Source: JAFDVL01 sp963794955 (GTDB taxonomy: Bacteria; Acidobacteriota; Blastocatellia; RBC074). Taken from it: a DNA stretch of 64,000 nt. Position 1 is the first letter of the stretch; every line of letters begins with the position of its first letter. Location of the stretch: the NCBI GenBank assembly GCA_963794955.1, contig CAWCGF010000039.1:124001-188000 (forward strand), written 5' to 3'. The translations under genes were made by a program, and so were the position numbers. Positions 48,048 to 57,825 of this stretch are shown here, piece by piece. The notes under the pieces were generated by a model. The model searched no databases and was not told where the DNA came from. It saw only the letters and a list, made by a program, of their open reading frames with translations.

Positions 48048-51000
48048 ATGCTGCGTTCCGTACGGTTAACCATTTCGCTGTTGGTGCTCGCATCTGGCGC
48101 GATTGCCTGGCTGTGTCAGACCAATCCTGGCGATGGTGCTCAAGCACGAATGCTTAGCCCAATGCCCAAAGTGCAGAAAGCCATCAGCACAGGTGAACCT
48201 ACTGAGGCTGACCTGGCGCGCAGATTCAACCAAACGGTCCGTCCCTTCGTGACCAAATACTGCACAGCTTGCCATAGCGGCCCCACGCCCGATGCCAGCT
48301 TTGATCTCGAACGCTACATCACGATGGAATCCGTGGTGCAGGACTTCGGTCATTGGGCGCTTGTGCTCAGCAAACTCACGACAAAGCAGATGCCGCCTAA
48401 GGAAATGGAGCAGCCGCCAGAGGAACTGCGCCAGCAGGTGATTGACTGGATCGCCGCAGTGCGGAAAAACGAACTGCGCAAGTATCCGGGCGATCCAGGG
48501 TCTGTGCTGGCAAGGCGGCTGAGCAATGCCGAGTATAACTACACGATCCGCGATCTGACGGGCGTTGATCTGCGCCCGGCGCGCGAATTTCCCATTGATC
48601 CTGCCAATCAAGCTGGGTTTGATAACTCCGGTGAGTCGTTGACCATTTCGTCAACGCTGATGTCGAAATACCTGGACGCCGCGCGGCGGGTCGGCGATCA
48701 CTTAATTCTCAAACCGGAAGGGTTCACTTTCGCGCCCAATCCCACGCTGGTCGAGACTGACCGCGAGAAATACCCGATTCGGCGGATCGTCGAATTCTAT
48801 GATCGCCAGCCTACTGATTTCGCCGATTACTTTCAGGCAGCGTGGTGCTACAAGCATCGCGCTGTGTTTGGGCAACCTGTAGCGACGCTCGACAGCATCG
48901 CCGCACAGAACAAGGTCGCCCCGCGCTATCTCGCTATGATCTGGCAAACGCTGGAACAAACGAGGGAAGATGTTGGGCCGCTCGTGAGGCTGCAAGCGAT
49001 GTGGCAGAAATTGCTGGTTCCGCAGGGCAAGCAGCCAGACATTGCCCGGCAGGGATGCGAACAGATGCGCGATTTCGTAGTAAAAATTCGCCGCCACACC
49101 GAGAAGCTTTTTCCCACGCTGGAATCGCCAGGGTTCAGCACCAACTTTCAGCCGATTGTCATGTACCGCAACGGACTGCTCGCCGCGCATCGCCGTGATT
49201 TCGATCCTACTTCGCTGCGGGTGGAAGGCGAACCGCCGCTAAAAGATTTTGTCGTGACGCAAGGGCCGCCGTTTGGCAGAGGCGAGGTCGAAGAACTGAA
49301 GCGATCCATCGCCGCTTACATCAAAGAGCGGCAGGAAGACCCTGCGCTGGTGATTCCGGCAGGGCAGCGCAGCCGCTATGAGGCTGCCTTCGCCCGCTTC
49401 AGCCATGTCTTTCCCACAGCTTTTTGTTTGCGCGAACGCGGTCGTTTCTATCCCATCACCTCAATGGACAAGGAGCGGTATCTCGGCGCGGGGCTGCACA
49501 GTGTGCTGGGTTATTTCCGCGATGACACGCCGCTGATCGAATTGATTCTGGATGAAAAAGGGAAGAAGGAACTGGAGACGCTCTGGGATGAATTTGAATT
49601 CATTGGCGATTACACGATGCGCAACTACACGCAGTTTGCGTTCAGCGGCAGCGGCGGCGGTCGCAACCTGCTGGTGGATCGGGACAAGCACCTGGGGTTT
49701 GCGACGCAGGAGGCTATCTTCGCGCTGCGGGATCAACATCTCGCCAAAGCGACGCCGGAGACCGATCCGCGCATTCTGGAAGCAATCAGGCAATATTTTG
49801 ACAACGCGAATATCCGAATCCGTCGGGTAGAAAAGGCGCGACTGGCAGCGGAGCCGCGCCATCTGGATGCCCTGCTGCAATTCGCGGCGCGTGCTTATCG
49901 CAGGCCGCTGGCGCAGGCGGAACGCGACGAAATCCTCGCTTACTATCGCCAGTCTCGTGAGCAGAGCGGGCTGACGCACGAAGAGGCCATGCGCGCATCC
50001 ATCGCCAGCCTGCTGGTCTCGCCGGATTTTCTCTATCGCGTAGACCTGGTGGACTTGCTGGCGAAAAATGCTGCTGGTAGGGACGGCGCAAAATCCGCTG
50101 CGGCTTATCGTCCGCTGTCGGCTTACTCGCTGGCCAGCCGGTTGAGTTACTTTCTCTGGTCGAGCCTGCCCGATGATGAACTGCTCACGCACGCTGCCGC
50201 GGGAGACCTGGACAAACCCGCGGTGCTGACAGCGCAGGTGCGCCGGATGCTAAAAGACGAGCGCGTGCGCGGGATGGCGACAGAATTCGGCGGCAACTGG
50301 CTGGACTTCCGCCGGTTTGAAGATCACAACGCCGTAGATCGCGAACGCTTTCCCGTCTTTACGAACCAACTGCGGGAAGCGATGTTTGAGGAGCCTATCC
50401 GATTCATTGCCGACCTGATCCAGCAAGACCGCCCAGCGCAGGAACTGCTCTACGGCAGGCACACGTTTGTGAATGGCGTGCTCGCTCGGCATTACGGCAT
50501 GCCCGCCTCATCCGCGCCAGATAAAGGACAAGATACATGGTTCCGCGTGGATAATGCGCGTGATTATGGTCGCGGCGGACTCTTGCCGATGGCCGTGTTT
50601 CTCACACGGAATGCGCCCGGCCTCAGAACCAGTCCGGTGAAACGTGGTTACTGGATTGCCCGTCGCGTGCTGGGCGAAGTCATTCCGCCGCCACCGCCTA
50701 CCGTTCCTGAACTGCCGCGCGATGAAGCGACATCGAATTTGCCCGTGCGTGAGTTGCTGGCGAAACACCGGAACAACGTGGCCTGCGCTGGTTGCCATGC
50801 GCGCTTCGATTCTTTTGGGCTGGTGTTTGAAGCTTACGGCCCCGTCGGCGAACGGCGCACCAGTGACCTGGCCGGGCGCGTTGTAGACGCGCGCGCTGAG
50901 TTCCCGAACGGAACCCAGGGCGCTGGCATCGAAGGATTGCAGGCGTATATTCGCAACCAGCGCGAGAAAGATTTTCTGAATAACCTGAACGAAAAGCTGC

Positions 51001-51200
51001 TGTCGTTTGCGCTGGGCCGCTCGCTGATGATCTCCGATGAACCGTTGCTTGAGGCGATGCAAGCAAAACTTGCGGCCAACGGATACAGGATGTCGGCGCT
51101 CATCGAAACCATCGTCACCAGCCCGCAATTCCTGAACAAACGAACTCTGGCGTTCAATCCACAAAAAGCTATCGAGACCTCTCAGAAGAAAGGAAACTAA
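48048..51200 (+). CDS. DUF1592-type multi-domain surface cytochrome c protein
   Basis: This 1050-residue protein has a hydrophobic leader (residues 6-22) and a heme motif CTACH at residues 72-76. It then shows the usual order of the family: DUF1587 (RRLSNAEYNYTIRDLTGVDL near residue 162), DUF1595 (LQFAARAYRRPLAQAERDEI near residue 610), DUF1592 (RASIASLLVSPDFLYRVD near residue 648), DUF1588 with a second CxxCH in ACAGCHARFDSFGL near residue 912, and DUF1585 at the end (SFALGRSLMISDE). About 350 residues between DUF1587 and DUF1595 have no assigned domain and include many Tyr/Arg. The start follows GGAGGT. The DUF1552 gene starts three bases after its stop, so they form one operon. Confidence 0.93.
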   Translation: MLRSVRLTISLLVLASGAIAWLCQTNPGDGAQARMLSPMPKVQKAISTGEPTEADLARRFNQTVRPFVTKYCTACHSGPTPDASFDLERYITMESVVQDFGHWALVLSKLTTKQMPPKEMEQPPEELRQQVIDWIAAVRKNELRKYPGDPGSVLARRLSNAEYNYTIRDLTGVDLRPAREFPIDPANQAGFDNSGESLTISSTLMSKYLDAARRVGDHLILKPEGFTFAPNPTLVETDREKYPIRRIVEFYDRQPTDFADYFQAAWCYKHRAVFGQPVATLDSIAAQNKVAPRYLAMIWQTLEQTREDVGPLVRLQAMWQKLLVPQGKQPDIARQGCEQMRDFVVKIRRHTEKLFPTLESPGFSTNFQPIVMYRNGLLAAHRRDFDPTSLRVEGEPPLKDFVVTQGPPFGRGEVEELKRSIAAYIKERQEDPALVIPAGQRSRYEAAFARFSHVFPTAFCLRERGRFYPITSMDKERYLGAGLHSVLGYFRDDTPLIELILDEKGKKELETLWDEFEFIGDYTMRNYTQFAFSGSGGGRNLLVDRDKHLGFATQEAIFALRDQHLAKATPETDPRILEAIRQYFDNANIRIRRVEKARLAAEPRHLDALLQFAARAYRRPLAQAERDEILAYYRQSREQSGLTHEEAMRASIASLLVSPDFLYRVDLVDLLAKNAAGRDGAKSAAAYRPLSAYSLASRLSYFLWSSLPDDELLTHAAAGDLDKPAVLTAQVRRMLKDERVRGMATEFGGNWLDFRRFEDHNAVDRERFPVFTNQLREAMFEEPIRFIADLIQQDRPAQELLYGRHTFVNGVLARHYGMPASSAPDKGQDTWFRVDNARDYGRGGLLPMAVFLTRNAPGLRTSPVKRGYWIARRVLGEVIPPPPPTVPELPRDEATSNLPVRELLAKHRNNVACAGCHARFDSFGLVFEAYGPVGERRTSDLAGRVVDARAEFPNGTQGAGIEGLQAYIRNQREKDFLNNLNEKLLSFALGRSLMISDEPLLEAMQAKLAANGYRMSALIETIVTSPQFLNKRTLAFNPQKAIETSQKKGN

Positions 51201-51202
51201 AG

Positions 51203-52534
51203 ATGCCTGATCGCAAGAATCTTTCCAACAGTAAAATTACCCGCCGCGCCATTCTGCAAGGTGCTGGCGTTACTATGGCGTTGCCGTGGCTTGAATCGTT
51301 TGCCGCGAAAGCCAAGACCCGAGACGAAGAAACGTTTCCGAAGCGATTTGGCGTCATCTTTCTCGGCTGTGGTGTCAACGAGGATCATTGGGGATCGGCA
51401 GGTTCAGGGCCGGAGATGAAGTTGAGTAAATCGCTCGCGCCACTGGAGCCTTTGAAAAGCAAGCTCAACGTCATTCACGGGCTGTTCAATAAACACAACG
51501 TGGGCTTGGGAGTTCATCCGCCGCAAACCGGCAGCCTGTTGACGGGCGCAGTGTTGACCAAAGGCGCGACGATTCGTTCGGGCATCTCGGTGGATCAGAT
51601 GATCGCCAGCCGGATGGGACAGGAAACCCTGCAACCGAGCATGGTGCTGGCCTGCGAACAGTCCATGACCGGGTTTCACGAAACGAACTATTCCAATGTT
51701 TACAGCTCGCATATTTCGTGGCAAAGCGCGGAATCTCCCGTCCCCAATGAAATCTATCCATCGCTCGCGTTTGACATGCTGTTTGAGAATCGCGGCAGCC
51801 TGCTCAACCTCAGCATTCTGGATCGCGTGAAGGAACGCGCTGAACGTTTAAGCGGCAAGATCAGTTCGAGCGACAATGCCAAGCTGGATGAATACCTGAC
51901 AAGCGTGCGCGAAGTGGAGAAGCGCGTCGAGGGCATGCGCAAGGCAAAAGACAAAGCCGATGATCTGGCGAAACTGAAGAACCGCCCCGTGTGGAGTATG
52001 GAGCGGCCCGCCAACGGTTTGCCGGAAGACCTGCGCGAACATGCCAAACTGATGCTCGACCTTATCGCCATCGCCTTTCAGACTGACAAGACACGTGTAG
52101 CTACGCTGATCCTCTCACGCGACCTGTCGGGACAGGTCTATCCTTTCCTTGATGTGAATATCGCGCATCACGGCGCTTCGCACGCTAATAACAACGACGA
52201 ATACGAGCGCATCACGCGCTGGCACGTCAGCCAGTTTGCATATCTGGCAGCGAAGTTGGATGCGATGCCGGAAGGCAACGGCACAGTCCTGGATAATTCC
52301 TGTTTGATGTTTCTCTCTAACCTTTGGATCGGCAGAACGCACAACAATACGCGGTTGCCGCTGGTGCTAGCCGGTGGACTCGGCGGCACGTTGCAGACAG
52401 GCCGAACGCTGGATTATGTCAAGGTCGGTGATGAGAACCGCAAGGCCAGCAGTCTGTACCTCTCGCTGCTGGATCGCATGGGGATCAAATTGGATCGCTT
52501 CGGCGATGCAGATACCCGGCTCGAAAACCTATAG
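51203..52534 (+). CDS. DUF1552 family exported protein
   Basis: The 443-residue product begins with an exported leader containing ITRRAILQGAGVTMALPWLE, similar to a Tat motif. The DUF1552 core includes FLGCGVNEDHWGSAGSGPEM near residue 51 and GVHPPQTGSLLTGAVLTKG near residue 105, and ends with LFLSNLWIGRT-like and VLAGGLGGTL segments. DUF1552 proteins are related to DUF1501 and occur next to DUF1592-family cytochromes, as here. The biochemical function is unknown. It starts two bases after the stop of the cytochrome gene and is followed by a likely terminator. Confidence 0.9.
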   Translation: MPDRKNLSNSKITRRAILQGAGVTMALPWLESFAAKAKTRDEETFPKRFGVIFLGCGVNEDHWGSAGSGPEMKLSKSLAPLEPLKSKLNVIHGLFNKHNVGLGVHPPQTGSLLTGAVLTKGATIRSGISVDQMIASRMGQETLQPSMVLACEQSMTGFHETNYSNVYSSHISWQSAESPVPNEIYPSLAFDMLFENRGSLLNLSILDRVKERAERLSGKISSSDNAKLDEYLTSVREVEKRVEGMRKAKDKADDLAKLKNRPVWSMERPANGLPEDLREHAKLMLDLIAIAFQTDKTRVATLILSRDLSGQVYPFLDVNIAHHGASHANNNDEYERITRWHVSQFAYLAAKLDAMPEGNGTVLDNSCLMFLSNLWIGRTHNNTRLPLVLAGGLGGTLQTGRTLDYVKVGDENRKASSLYLSLLDRMGIKLDRFGDADTRLENL

Positions 52535-52572
52535 CGATTGCCCCGTGGCAGCAATGGCCACTACATCAATCT

Positions 52573-52603
52573 CGGACTAAGGCCCCGACCGTAGTCCGTT
52601 TTT
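52573..52603 (+). terminator. Likely intrinsic terminator after the DUF1552 gene
   Basis: CGGACTA (52573-52579) and TAGTCCG (52592-52598) form a seven-base stem with a 12-base GC-rich loop, followed at once by five T residues (52599-52603). A second weaker stem (GAGAGG/CCTCTC, 52615-52634) follows with CTTTTC. This would end transcription of the DUF1592-DUF1552 operon before the DUF1501 gene at 52715. Confidence 0.65.
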
Positions 52604-52714
52604 GCAAATGGTACGAGAGGAAAACCTGCCTCTCCTTTTCTACTGTCTGCCGCTTTCTTACCCAAACGGGCTACATCGTGGAGAGACACGATTCCCCGCA
52701 GGAGGACAGAGCTA

Positions 52715-54100
52715 ATGATTCGACTCGACGCAGAGAAAAAAGTTAGTTTTTGTGATGGACTGAAACGGCGTGATTTTTTGCACGCAGGGGCGCTCAGTGC
52801 GCTGGGACTCACGCTCACTGACTTTTTTCAGTTGCAAGCCCAGGGTGCCATCAATACGGTGCAGGAGAAAAATTGCATTTTCCTGATGCTGGTCGGCGGC
52901 CCCAGCCAGCTTGATCTGTGGGATATGAAACCGCATGCGCCGTCCGAAATTCGGGGGCCGTATAAACCAATCAAGACCAATGTCCCCGGCCTTGAGATCA
53001 GCGAAATCTTTCCGCACATGGCCAAGCACGCGGACAAGTACGCGCTCATTCGGTCGTGCTATCACACGGCGGCGGCGGTGCATGACACCGGGCATCAGAT
53101 GATGCAGACGGGGCGCTTATTTCAGGGCGGCATCGAACATCCGAGCGTCGGCTGTGTCTTGTCCAAACTGCGCGGCCCACGCGGCGATGCGCCACCGCAT
53201 GTGTTGTTGCCGCGCCCCATCGGAGCCACGGGCGGGAATATGCCGCACGGACACAGCGCAGGATTTCTCGGCAAACAGTTCGACCCGTTCATTCTCAACT
53301 CCGATCCATCGCTGCCGAATTTCAAGGTGCCGGATATGTTGCCACCGGACTACATCTCCGCCGTGCGCACGGATCGTCGCCGCAAATTGCGCGCAATGGT
53401 GGATAGCTCCGTCAAAGAACTCGAAGCAGGGTTTGCCGCGAATCAGGATGCGCGCTTGCTGGATGATAATTTCAATCAGGCTTATACGTTGATGTCTTCG
53501 GCGAAAATGCGCGAGGCGTTTGATCTGAGCCAAGAGGATGACAAAACCAAAGACCGCTACGGGCGCAATCGCTTTGGCATGAGCTGTCTGATGGCGCGGC
53601 GGATGATCGAACGCGGCGTGCGCTATGTGACCATCAATATGTTTGAGACGGTCTTCAATGAAATTACGTGGGACATTCACGGCTCTGCACCGTTCAGCCC
53701 GATTGCCTGTTATCGCGACCTGGTCGGGCCAATGTTCGATATGGCGTACAGTTCCCTGCTCGAAGACTTGAAACAACGCGGCTTGCTGGACGATACGTTA
53801 GTTGTCGCGACGGGTGAATTTGGACGCACACCGAAAATCAATCCGGCAGGAGGACGCGATCATTGGCCGCAATGCTGGACGATGTTGATGGCAGGCGGCG
53901 GCGTTAAAGGCGGGCAAGTGGTTGGCGCTTCGGATGAAATCGGAGCGTATCCCAAAGATCGCCCTGTCGCGCCAGGCGAAGTTGCCGCGACAATTTGTCA
54001 TTCGCTGGGAATAGACCTGGATACCGAATTGCCCGGTGTACAAGGCCGTCCCATTCGCGTCGTCGAACATGGCATCAACCCGATTCACGAATTGTTCTAG
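52715..54100 (+). CDS. DUF1501 family protein
   Basis: The 461-residue product starts 12 bases after AGGAGG. The leader CDGLKRRDFLHAGALSALGL is twin-arginine-like. The core carries NCIFLMLVGGPSQLDLWDMK near residue 50, then HTAAAVHDTGHQMMQTGR near residue 115. The catalytic-like DTLVVATGEFGRTPKINPAGG segment is near residue 360 and DHWPQCWTMLMAGGGVKGG follows. This subtype differs from the copy at 43942, with which it shares the same alkaline-phosphatase-like fold. It opens a long run with the DUF1549, WD40 and PPC genes. Function is unknown. Confidence 0.92.
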   Translation: MIRLDAEKKVSFCDGLKRRDFLHAGALSALGLTLTDFFQLQAQGAINTVQEKNCIFLMLVGGPSQLDLWDMKPHAPSEIRGPYKPIKTNVPGLEISEIFPHMAKHADKYALIRSCYHTAAAVHDTGHQMMQTGRLFQGGIEHPSVGCVLSKLRGPRGDAPPHVLLPRPIGATGGNMPHGHSAGFLGKQFDPFILNSDPSLPNFKVPDMLPPDYISAVRTDRRRKLRAMVDSSVKELEAGFAANQDARLLDDNFNQAYTLMSSAKMREAFDLSQEDDKTKDRYGRNRFGMSCLMARRMIERGVRYVTINMFETVFNEITWDIHGSAPFSPIACYRDLVGPMFDMAYSSLLEDLKQRGLLDDTLVVATGEFGRTPKINPAGGRDHWPQCWTMLMAGGGVKGGQVVGASDEIGAYPKDRPVAPGEVAATICHSLGIDLDTELPGVQGRPIRVVEHGINPIHELF

Positions 54101-54144
54101 AGAGTCATTACATGTCGCGCGCGACGTCCGGCAACTATGAAATT

Positions 54145-54172
54145 TGGTAGAACAGGTTACGTAACCTGTTCT
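54145..54172. repeat. Perfect 28-bp palindrome between DUF1501 and DUF1549 genes
   Basis: The sequence is self-complementary over all 28 bases with no loop, ending in GTTCTAC. It is in the 97-base gap between the DUF1501 gene and the next surface cytochrome gene. The opposite strand reads the same. With no T run it is not a normal terminator; it could form an mRNA hairpin, act as a binding site, or be a tiny repeat element. Confidence 0.8.
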
Positions 54173-54197
54173 ACGCCTTTGCTCAGGAGAATTCGAA

Positions 54198-56489
54198 ATG
54201 CACATCTCCAAGTTTAAGCTCATCGTAGTTGCTGCTGCGTTCTTCCTCTCCTTCACTGTCTTACGCGGCGTGAAGGCAGCAAACGAACTCAACAGCAACG
54301 CTGCCCTCGCACCAATCACCCTCGACACCACAAAACCTGTGAGCGAAATCATTACGCCCGCCACCGGCTGGAGCTTTCGCAATCACGTCATTCCTGTCCT
54401 GACCCGACTCGGTTGCAATTCAGGCGCTTGCCACGGCGCGCTGGCCGGCAAAGGCGGATTCAAACTGACGTTGCGCGGCTATGATCCTGAGCTTGATTTC
54501 AATGTGATGACGCGACAGGCGCTAGGGCGGCGCATTAACAAGAACGAACCCGCGCGCAGCCTGATCCTACTCAAACCGACGATGACCATCGGGCACGGCG
54601 GCGGCAAGCGGATGGAAGTCAATTCGCTGGAATATAAAGTCCTGAGCGAATGGATTGCCAATGGCCTGAATGCACCCAGCGAAAATGACCCGAAGATCGT
54701 GAAGCTGGACGTGACGCCGAAAGCGGCGACGCTGGCCAATGGCGCAGAAACGCAATTGCATGTGCTGGCAAATTACAGCGATGGCCACGCCGAAGATGTG
54801 ACGCGGTGGGTCAAATACAGCACTGCCGATGCGGGTGTGGCCGCAGTGGACGATGAGGGCAAAGTCAAAATCGGCGGACACGGCGAAACCGCGATCAGCC
54901 TTTGGTATCAAAGTAATGTTTCCTTTGCCCGCGTAGCCAATCCGTTCCCTTATGAAATTAAGCCGGAAGTCTTCGCCAAGGCACCGCGCCATAATTTCGT
55001 AGACGATCTGATCCTCAAGAAATTACAAACGCTGCACATCGCACCGTCTGCCCAAAGCAGCGATAACCAATTTGTGCGCCGCGCGTATCTTGACGCAATG
55101 GGCACGTTGCCGACGGCGCAGGAGGTTACGCAATTTGTGGGCAATACCTCTGCGGGCAAGCGCACGCAATTGATTGAATCGCTGCTCGCGCGCGATGAAT
55201 ATGTTGATTATTGGACGAATCGTTTTGCCGACACCTTGCTCGTTTCTTCGCGCCTGCTCAAAGAAAATGCGATGTGGTCGTTTTACAACTGGATTCGTGA
55301 TGGCGTAGCGACCAATAAACCTTACGATCAATTTGCCCGTGAGATCGTGACTGCCAACGGCAACACGCTGGAAAACGGCGCGGCCAATTATTACGTCCTG
55401 CACAAAGAGACGACCGAGTTGAACGAGAATTTCTCGATGGCGTTTCTGGGCATGTCCATCACGTGCGCGCGGTGCCACAATCATCCACTCGAAAAATGGA
55501 CACAGAAACAGTATTTCCAGATGGCGAATCTGTTTGCGCGCATAGGGATGAAAAACGGAGCGCGCGATGGCGACGTGCAAATCTATACAAATCCGTTTGG
55601 CGAAGTGAATCTGCCGCGCCTCGGCAAGCCCTTGCCACCTACGCCGCTGGATGGCGAAGCACTGGCCTTCAATGCCGCAACGGATCGCCGCGAACATTTG
55701 GCCAACTGGCTGATTGCACCGTCCAATCCGTACTTCGCCCGTTCGTTTGTGAATCGCGTCTGGAAGAATTTTATGGGACGCGGACTGGTGGAAGCGGTGG
55801 ACGATATGCGCGCAACCAACCCACCTTCCAACGAAGAATTGCTCGCGGCGCTGACGAAAGATTTCACCGATCACAAATTTGAGGTGAAGCACCTGATTCG
55901 CACGATTATGAATTCCGCCGCGTATCAGCGTTCGTCCACACCCAACGAAATGAACCGCCAGGATGAACGGTTTTATTCGCGGTATGTCATGCGTCGCCTG
56001 CCTGCCGAAGCGCTGCTGGATGCGGTTTCGCAAGTGACCGGCGTGCCGACCATGTTTCCGAATTATGGCGCAGGCACCAAAGCCATGCAGGTGCCGGACG
56101 CCAAAGTGAACAATTATTTTCTCACCGTGTTTGGCAAGCCGCTACGGATGATGACAGTGGAAAGCGAACGCACGGCGGAGCCTTCGGTGGCGCAGGCGCT
56201 GCACACGATCAATGGCGATACGATCAATCAGAAATTGCGCGCGCCGGGCGGCATCGTGGATTCATTTATCAAACTGGGATTGTCAGATGAAATGGTCATT
56301 CAGCATCTTTATCTTTCTGCGCTCAGCCGCACCCCGCGCGCGGAGGAGATAACCCGCTTGCTTGCCGCGCTGAGTGAAGCCAAAGCTGATGCCAAAACCG
56401 CGCCAGCGGCGGTGAATCCGCGCCGACAGGCGATTGAAGATTTGGCGTGGGCGGTGCTGACCAGCAAAGAATTTTTATTCAACCACTGA
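54198..56489 (+). CDS. DUF1549/DUF1553 surface protein with Ig-like domain and CX4CH heme-type motif
   Basis: The start follows AGGAGAATTCGAA. The 763-residue product has a signal peptide to about residue 28. The cytochrome-like motif reads GCNSGACHG, i.e. C73-x4-C78-H79, instead of CxxCH. An Ig-like (Big2) domain follows at about residues 172-260 (KAATLANGAETQLHVLANY). DUF1549 has RRAYLDAMGTLPTAQEVTQF near residue 295 and a second motif, TCARCHNHPLEKWTQK, near residue 420. DUF1553 follows with ARSFVNRVWKNFMGRGLV. The gene ends overlapping the start of the WD40 gene by one base (TGATG), so they are translationally coupled. Role unknown. Confidence 0.92.
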   Translation: MHISKFKLIVVAAAFFLSFTVLRGVKAANELNSNAALAPITLDTTKPVSEIITPATGWSFRNHVIPVLTRLGCNSGACHGALAGKGGFKLTLRGYDPELDFNVMTRQALGRRINKNEPARSLILLKPTMTIGHGGGKRMEVNSLEYKVLSEWIANGLNAPSENDPKIVKLDVTPKAATLANGAETQLHVLANYSDGHAEDVTRWVKYSTADAGVAAVDDEGKVKIGGHGETAISLWYQSNVSFARVANPFPYEIKPEVFAKAPRHNFVDDLILKKLQTLHIAPSAQSSDNQFVRRAYLDAMGTLPTAQEVTQFVGNTSAGKRTQLIESLLARDEYVDYWTNRFADTLLVSSRLLKENAMWSFYNWIRDGVATNKPYDQFAREIVTANGNTLENGAANYYVLHKETTELNENFSMAFLGMSITCARCHNHPLEKWTQKQYFQMANLFARIGMKNGARDGDVQIYTNPFGEVNLPRLGKPLPPTPLDGEALAFNAATDRREHLANWLIAPSNPYFARSFVNRVWKNFMGRGLVEAVDDMRATNPPSNEELLAALTKDFTDHKFEVKHLIRTIMNSAAYQRSSTPNEMNRQDERFYSRYVMRRLPAEALLDAVSQVTGVPTMFPNYGAGTKAMQVPDAKVNNYFLTVFGKPLRMMTVESERTAEPSVAQALHTINGDTINQKLRAPGGIVDSFIKLGLSDEMVIQHLYLSALSRTPRAEEITRLLAALSEAKADAKTAPAAVNPRRQAIEDLAWAVLTSKEFLFNH

Positions 56490-57808
56490 TGTCACGACAA
56501 AACTACATTGCTGCTGTTTTCACTGTTGTGCTGTGGGTCATCTCGCCGCTGCCTTCGCACGCGCAGCAAGCCGATGCCTACAGCCATGAGATTGCGCCGA
56601 TCCTGCAAGAAAAATGCCTCGCCTGTCACAACCACACGACGCGCAAGGGCGGGCTGAATCTGGAAACGTACGAAGCACTCCTCAATGGCGGTAAGCGTGG
56701 CGCGCCCGTCATTGCAGGCAAGAGCGGTGAGAGCCTGCTGATCAAATTTCTGGAGGGTTCACTCCAACCGCAGATGCCGCCGGGCGAGAGGTTGAGTGTA
56801 GTGGAAATCAATGCCTTCAAACGCTGGATTGAGGCGGGTGCAGTTGGGCCTGCGCATAAAGTGCCGACTGAACCTGTAGTCGAAAGCGCCGCCAAAGCGA
56901 GCCTGCCCGCCCTTAAACCTGCCACGCCAGTCAAAGCCGCAATCAATAGCCTGGCCTTTCGCCCGGATGGCGCGATGATCGCGCTGGGACGTTATCAAGA
57001 AGTCGAATTGCGCAATGCCAGTTCTGGCAAAACTACGGCGACGTTAACCGGTCACAGCAACGAAGTGCGAGGCCTCAATTTCAGCCCGAATGGCAAATTG
57101 CTGGCGGCGACAGGCGGGAGTCCGAGTCAATTTGGCGAAGTCAAAATCTGGGATGTCGCATCCGCGCAGGAACTGCGTACGTGGCGCGGGCATCGTGACA
57201 ACATCACGGCCAGTGCGTTTTCGCCTGATGGCACGATATTGGCCACCAGCAGCTACGACAAACTCGTGAAGCTGTGGAATGTCACAACCGGCGTCGAGAT
57301 TAAGACGCTCAAAGATCACACGGACGCGGTCTTCGCTGTTGCTTTCAGTCCTGATGGCAAGTTGCTCGCTTCGGCGGGCGCAGATCGCACCGTCAAACTT
57401 TGGGATGTGGCGACAGGCAAGCGGCTTTATACCTTAAGCGACGCGCTGGATGCGGTGCATACAATTGCGTTTGATCCGTCCGGCAAATTGCTGGCGGGCG
57501 CGGGCGCAGATCGCATCCTCCACCTCTGGCAAATCGGCGAAGGCAAACAATTGCGCTCGCTGATTGCCCACGAAGACGCGATTAATGTGATTGCCTTTTC
57601 GCCTGATGGCAAGACGCTCGCGTCCTCCAGTGCGGACAAAAGCCTGAAGCTTTGGGATGCCGCGACGCTGGTCGAAACGCACACCTGCGAAACGCAATCC
57701 GATTGGGTGTTTGGGATGGCATTCAGCCCCGATGGCAAGTCGTTGGTGGTAGGACGTTATGATGGCACGCTCGCAACCTACAACACGCAAACCGGGAAGC
57801 GGCGATAA
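56489..57808 (+). CDS. Secreted cytochrome c-WD40 seven-bladed propeller protein
   Basis: The ATG at 56489 shares its A with the upstream TGA; a longer frame upstream has no leader. The 439-residue product has a signal peptide ending near SHAQQ and a planctomycete cytochrome motif, KCLACHNH, near residue 48. Seven WD40 repeats follow, each around FSPDGKLLASAGADRTVKLWD, running from about residue 150 to the end. That gives a complete propeller, a protein-protein scaffold. The fusion of a heme domain and a WD40 propeller is common in planctomycetes and relatives but its role is unresolved. It is coupled to the preceding DUF1549/DUF1553 gene and precedes the PPC gene by 17 bases. Confidence 0.92.
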   Translation: MSRQNYIAAVFTVVLWVISPLPSHAQQADAYSHEIAPILQEKCLACHNHTTRKGGLNLETYEALLNGGKRGAPVIAGKSGESLLIKFLEGSLQPQMPPGERLSVVEINAFKRWIEAGAVGPAHKVPTEPVVESAAKASLPALKPATPVKAAINSLAFRPDGAMIALGRYQEVELRNASSGKTTATLTGHSNEVRGLNFSPNGKLLAATGGSPSQFGEVKIWDVASAQELRTWRGHRDNITASAFSPDGTILATSSYDKLVKLWNVTTGVEIKTLKDHTDAVFAVAFSPDGKLLASAGADRTVKLWDVATGKRLYTLSDALDAVHTIAFDPSGKLLAGAGADRILHLWQIGEGKQLRSLIAHEDAINVIAFSPDGKTLASSSADKSLKLWDAATLVETHTCETQSDWVFGMAFSPDGKSLVVGRYDGTLATYNTQTGKRR

Positions 57809-57825
57809 GTTTTGAAGGGACTTTT

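Noticed and set aside
55023..56033. A 336-codon minus-strand frame opposite the DUF1549/DUF1553 gene at 54198
   Set aside because: Shadow of a gene with clear DUF1549 and DUF1553 motifs; no independent support.
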